Shown piece after piece: positions 61,986-64,000 of a DNA stretch of 64,000 bases. The stretch lies in assembly GCF_000380165.1 (NCBI RefSeq), contig NZ_KB904671.1, positions 198-64,197 on the forward strand, written 5' to 3'. Below the pieces are notes generated by a model. The model made no database searches. It saw only the letters and a program-made list of their open reading frames with translations, and was not told the DNA's origin. Source of the stretch: Wenjunlia vitaminophila DSM 41686. Its GTDB lineage: Bacteria > Actinomycetota > Actinomycetes > Streptomycetales > Streptomycetaceae. Numbering within the stretch: the first letter of the stretch is position 1; each line of letters starts with the position of its first letter. The position numbers were made by a program, and so were the translations under genes.

Positions 61986-62990
61986 TTGTCCCGACCCTTC
62001 ACCCTGTTCACCGGCCAGTGGGCCGACCTTCCCCTGGAGGAGGTCTGCCGGCTGGCCCGCGAGTTCGGCTACGACGGCCTGGAACTGGCCTGCTGGGGCG
62101 ACCACTTCGAGGTGGACCGCGCCCTGTCCGAGGACGGCTACCTCGACGGCCGGCGCGCCCTGCTGGAGAAGTACGGGCTCCGGTGCTGGGCGATCTCCAA
62201 CCACCTGGTCGGTCAGGCGGTGTGCGACCACCCGATCGACGAACGGCACCAGGGCATCCTGCCGTCCAGGATCTGGGGCGACGGCGAACCCGAGGGCGTG
62301 CGCCGCCGGGCCGCCGCCGAGATGTGCGACACCGCGCGGGCCGCGGCGGCGTTCGGGGTGAGGACGGTCGTCGGGTTCACCGGCTCCTCGATCTGGCACA
62401 CCGTGGCGATGTTCCCGCCGGCTCCACCGTCGATGATCGACCGCGGGTACGCCGACTTCGCCGAGCGCTGGAACCCGATCCTGGACGTCTTCGACGCCGA
62501 GGGGGTGCGCTTCGCCCACGAGGTGCACCCGTCGGAGATCGCCTACGACTACTGGACCACCCAGCGGGCCATGGAGGCGGTGGACCACCGTCCGGCGTTC
62601 GGGCTCAACTTCGACCCCAGTCACTTCGTCTGGCAGGACCTCGACCCGGTCGGCTTCCTCTACGACTTCCGCGAGCGGATCTACCACGTGGACTGCAAGG
62701 AGGCCCGGAAGAGGCTGGACGGCAGGAACGGGCGTCTGGGGTCCCACCTGCCGTGGGGTGACCCCCGCCGCGGCTGGGACTTCGTCTCCGCCGGCCACGG
62801 CGACGTGCCGTGGGAGGACGTGTTCCGGATGCTCAACTCCATCGGTTACCAGGGACCGATCTCCGTGGAGTGGGAGGACGCCGGGATGGACCGTCTCGCC
62901 GGCGCCCCTGAGGCCCTGGCCTACCTGCGCAGGCTGGACTTCCCCCCGCCCACCGCCTCGTTCGACGCGGCGTTCGACAGCGGGCGCTGA
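61986..62990 (+). CDS. Sugar phosphate isomerase/epimerase (AP endonuclease 2-like TIM barrel)
   Basis: The 334-residue TIM-barrel protein has typical metal-site segments: [46 protein letters not shown] and YHVDCKEA, with a final [13 protein letters not shown] 61986 is chosen because CGGAGG lies 6 nt upstream. Members isomerise sugars or inosose derivatives. With the dehydrogenase upstream it probably handles the imported sugar after oxidation. Confidence 0.88.
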   Translation: MSRPFTLFTGQWADLPLEEVCRLAREFGYDGLELACWGDHFEVDRALSEDGYLDGRRALLEKYGLRCWAISNHLVGQAVCDHPIDERHQGILPSRIWGDGEPEGVRRRAAAEMCDTARAAAAFGVRTVVGFTGSSIWHTVAMFPPAPPSMIDRGYADFAERWNPILDVFDAEGVRFAHEVHPSEIAYDYWTTQRAMEAVDHRPAFGLNFDPSHFVWQDLDPVGFLYDFRERIYHVDCKEARKRLDGRNGRLGSHLPWGDPRRGWDFVSAGHGDVPWEDVFRMLNSIGYQGPISVEWEDAGMDRLAGAPEALAYLRRLDFPPPTASFDAAFDSGR

Positions 62991-63010
62991 CCAGTTCCAC
63001 GACGTGCGTC

Positions 63011-63051
63011 GGCCGCGCCGTGGCGGACCAGTGGGCCCGTGCGGCGCGGCC
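63011..63051. terminator. Hairpin between converging genes
   Basis: A 10-bp stem, GGCCGCGCCG (63011-63020) pairing with CGGCGCGGCC (63042-63051), lies between the isomerase stop and the stop of the ACP-like gene. Confidence 0.5.
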
Positions 63052-63087
63052 GGTTCTGCCGGAGGGCGCGGCGTCAGCGCCGCCGGG

Positions 63088-63420
63088 TCACAGCCCCGGG
63101 ACCACGGGGGTCAGCTCGCGGACCCCCGTGGTCGGGTTCCCGAAGGCGAGCGGCAGCGGGTCCAGCCGCCACACCGCCTCCACGGCGTCCTGCACGGCGC
63201 TCCACAGCACACCCGGGGTGGTCCTGACGGTCACGACGCCATCGGGCAGCGCCACGCAGTAGGTCTCCTCCAGCCTTCGGGCGATGGCTGCCGCGCCCGC
63301 CCGGTCGAGCCCGTACTCCGCCAGCTCGACCTCCGGCTCCAGCGGGCTGACCGGTTCCAACGCCGTCAGGCTGGCCCGGAGCACGTCCTCGAACTTCGCG
63401 TCCCACGGAATGAAGGTCAT
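63088..63420 (-). CDS. ACP-like protein lacking the phosphopantetheine serine
   Basis: The 110-residue protein resembles an acyl carrier protein: FEDVLRASLTALEPVSPLEPEVELAEYGLDRAGAAAIARRLEETYCVALPDGVVTVRTTPGVLWSAV. The expected GLDSL motif, in which serine carries 4'-phosphopantetheine, reads GLDRAG. The carrier function should therefore be lost or replaced. GAGGAGG lies upstream of ATG 63420. No fatty acid, polyketide or NRPS genes are seen next to it within the window. Confidence 0.65.
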   Translation of the reverse strand: MTFIPWDAKFEDVLRASLTALEPVSPLEPEVELAEYGLDRAGAAAIARRLEETYCVALPDGVVTVRTTPGVLWSAVQDAVEAVWRLDPLPLAFGNPTTGVRELTPVVPGL

Positions 63421-63578
63421 GGTGCGGTGTCCTCCTCACACGGCTCGCGGCCAAGAATCGGCACTGCCTCTCGAGGACACCTGGAGGGCAGGTCCACCCC
63501 CGCCCGCGGGGGTCCGGTTCCGGCCCGGGCCGATAATCAGGTGCGGTCCGCCCGCGGCCCGTGCTATCCAGACCTGTC

Positions 63579-64000
63579 ATGGGCGATCTTCTGACTGAGC
63601 GGCTCAGGCTTCACCGGCTGAGTGCCGCCGACGCCGAGGGGCTGGTGTCCGGGACGCCGGAGGCGACGGCGTGCTGGGCACCGGAGTATCCCATGGACGG
63701 GGACGTCAGGGTGGCCCGACACTTCCTGACGTTCCGCGCGGCGGGGGACGGCGTGTGGCATCCCGGCACGTACCAGATCCGGCGCCGCGAGGACGGGTGC
63801 GCGATCGGCGGTGTGGGCTTCCACGGGCCGGTTGACGAGGACGGCAGCGTCACGGTCGGTTACGGCCTGGTGCCCTCCGCCCGCGGCCGGGGATATGCGT
63901 CCGAGGCCCTGCGGGCACTGCTGACGTTCGCCCGTGAGTCCGGCATCGCCCGCGTCAAGGGCGACGCCGACCTGGACAACCTCGCCTCCCAACGCGTGAT
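63579..64000 (+). CDS. GNAT-family N-acetyltransferase, RimJ/RimL-like, cut by window edge
   Basis: The frame from ATG 63579 is open to the window end (140 residues). It begins MGDLLTERLRLHRLSAADAEGLV, contains YQIRRREDGCAIGGVGFHGPVDEDGSVTVGYGLVPSARGRGYASEALRALL, with the acetyl-CoA loop SARGRGYASEAL, and DLDNLASQRV near the cut, typical of RimL-like acetyltransferases. The C-terminus lies outside the window. Confidence 0.85.
   Translation, partial: MGDLLTERLRLHRLSAADAEGLVSGTPEATACWAPEYPMDGDVRVARHFLTFRAAGDGVWHPGTYQIRRREDGCAIGGVGFHGPVDEDGSVTVGYGLVPSARGRGYASEALRALLTFARESGIARVKGDADLDNLASQRV

Noticed and set aside
1-64000. CRISPR arrays, tRNA or rRNA genes, prophage
   Set aside because: No regularly spaced repeats, no cloverleaf-like conserved arms and no phage structural genes were seen.

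Overview
This window is very GC-rich, almost fully coding DNA from an actinomycete (Streptomyces/Nocardiopsis-like). The signs are strong third-position G/C in codons, frequent GTG/TTG starts, GTGA/ATGA stop-start overlaps, secreted multi-domain glycoside hydrolases with CBM2, CBM13 and FnIII modules, DasR-type operators and several apparently leaderless transcripts. I see no rRNA, tRNA, CRISPR array or prophage. The only mobile DNA is an IS605-type tnpB fragment at the left edge and a repeated double-hairpin element of about 90 bp.

Left part (1-14.2 kb): a galactan locus. After the tnpB fragment comes a GH110 alpha-1,3-galactosidase that has lost its 5' end, then a secreted GH43 exo-beta-1,3-galactanase and a secreted GH30 endo-beta-1,6-galactanase, both with CBM13/ricin domains. 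A divergent LacI regulator, a two-permease plus lipoprotein ABC importer, and a cytoplasmic GH35 beta-galactosidase complete the set. I infer extracellular cutting of type II arabinogalactan, import of galacto-oligosaccharides and intracellular hydrolysis. Three similar 16-bp operators tie the galactanase promoter, lacI and the transporter together.

Middle part (14.2-34 kb): a TetR-controlled ABC exporter with a nested 50-bp palindrome, an alpha/beta hydrolase, an RNase Z-like MBL protein, a frameshifted MocR-type gene, a SalK-like protein, enoyl-CoA hydratase, a DasR-type chitinase (CBM2-FnIII-FnIII-GH18), an HxlR/MBL divergent pair, a GNAT protein, a DUF4032 protein, a secreted protein of unknown role, a methyltransferase, XdhC-like protein, Ogt, DUF427 protein and TesB thioesterase.

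Second glycan part (34.4-44.5 kb): GH84 N-acetylglucosaminidase behind a DasR-like site, a large GH29 alpha-fucosidase, an LLM flavin oxidoreductase, and a GH92 alpha-mannosidase behind a LacI-type palindrome. With the chitinase and galactan genes this suggests attack on glycoprotein or proteoglycan sugar chains.

Right part (44.5-64 kb): an orphan molybdopterin oxidoreductase, a small membrane protein, a large protein of an actinobacterial family with a degenerate HTH-like N-terminus, a LuxR-type two-component system, YjbR-like and AlkB-like proteins, a tyrosine phosphatase and a DUF981 membrane protein. Then comes a sugar locus: ROK regulator, ribose-type ABC importer (ATPase, permease, lipoprotein), Gfo/Idh/MocA dehydrogenase and sugar isomerase. 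An ACP-like protein lacking the phosphopantetheine serine and a truncated GNAT gene close the window.
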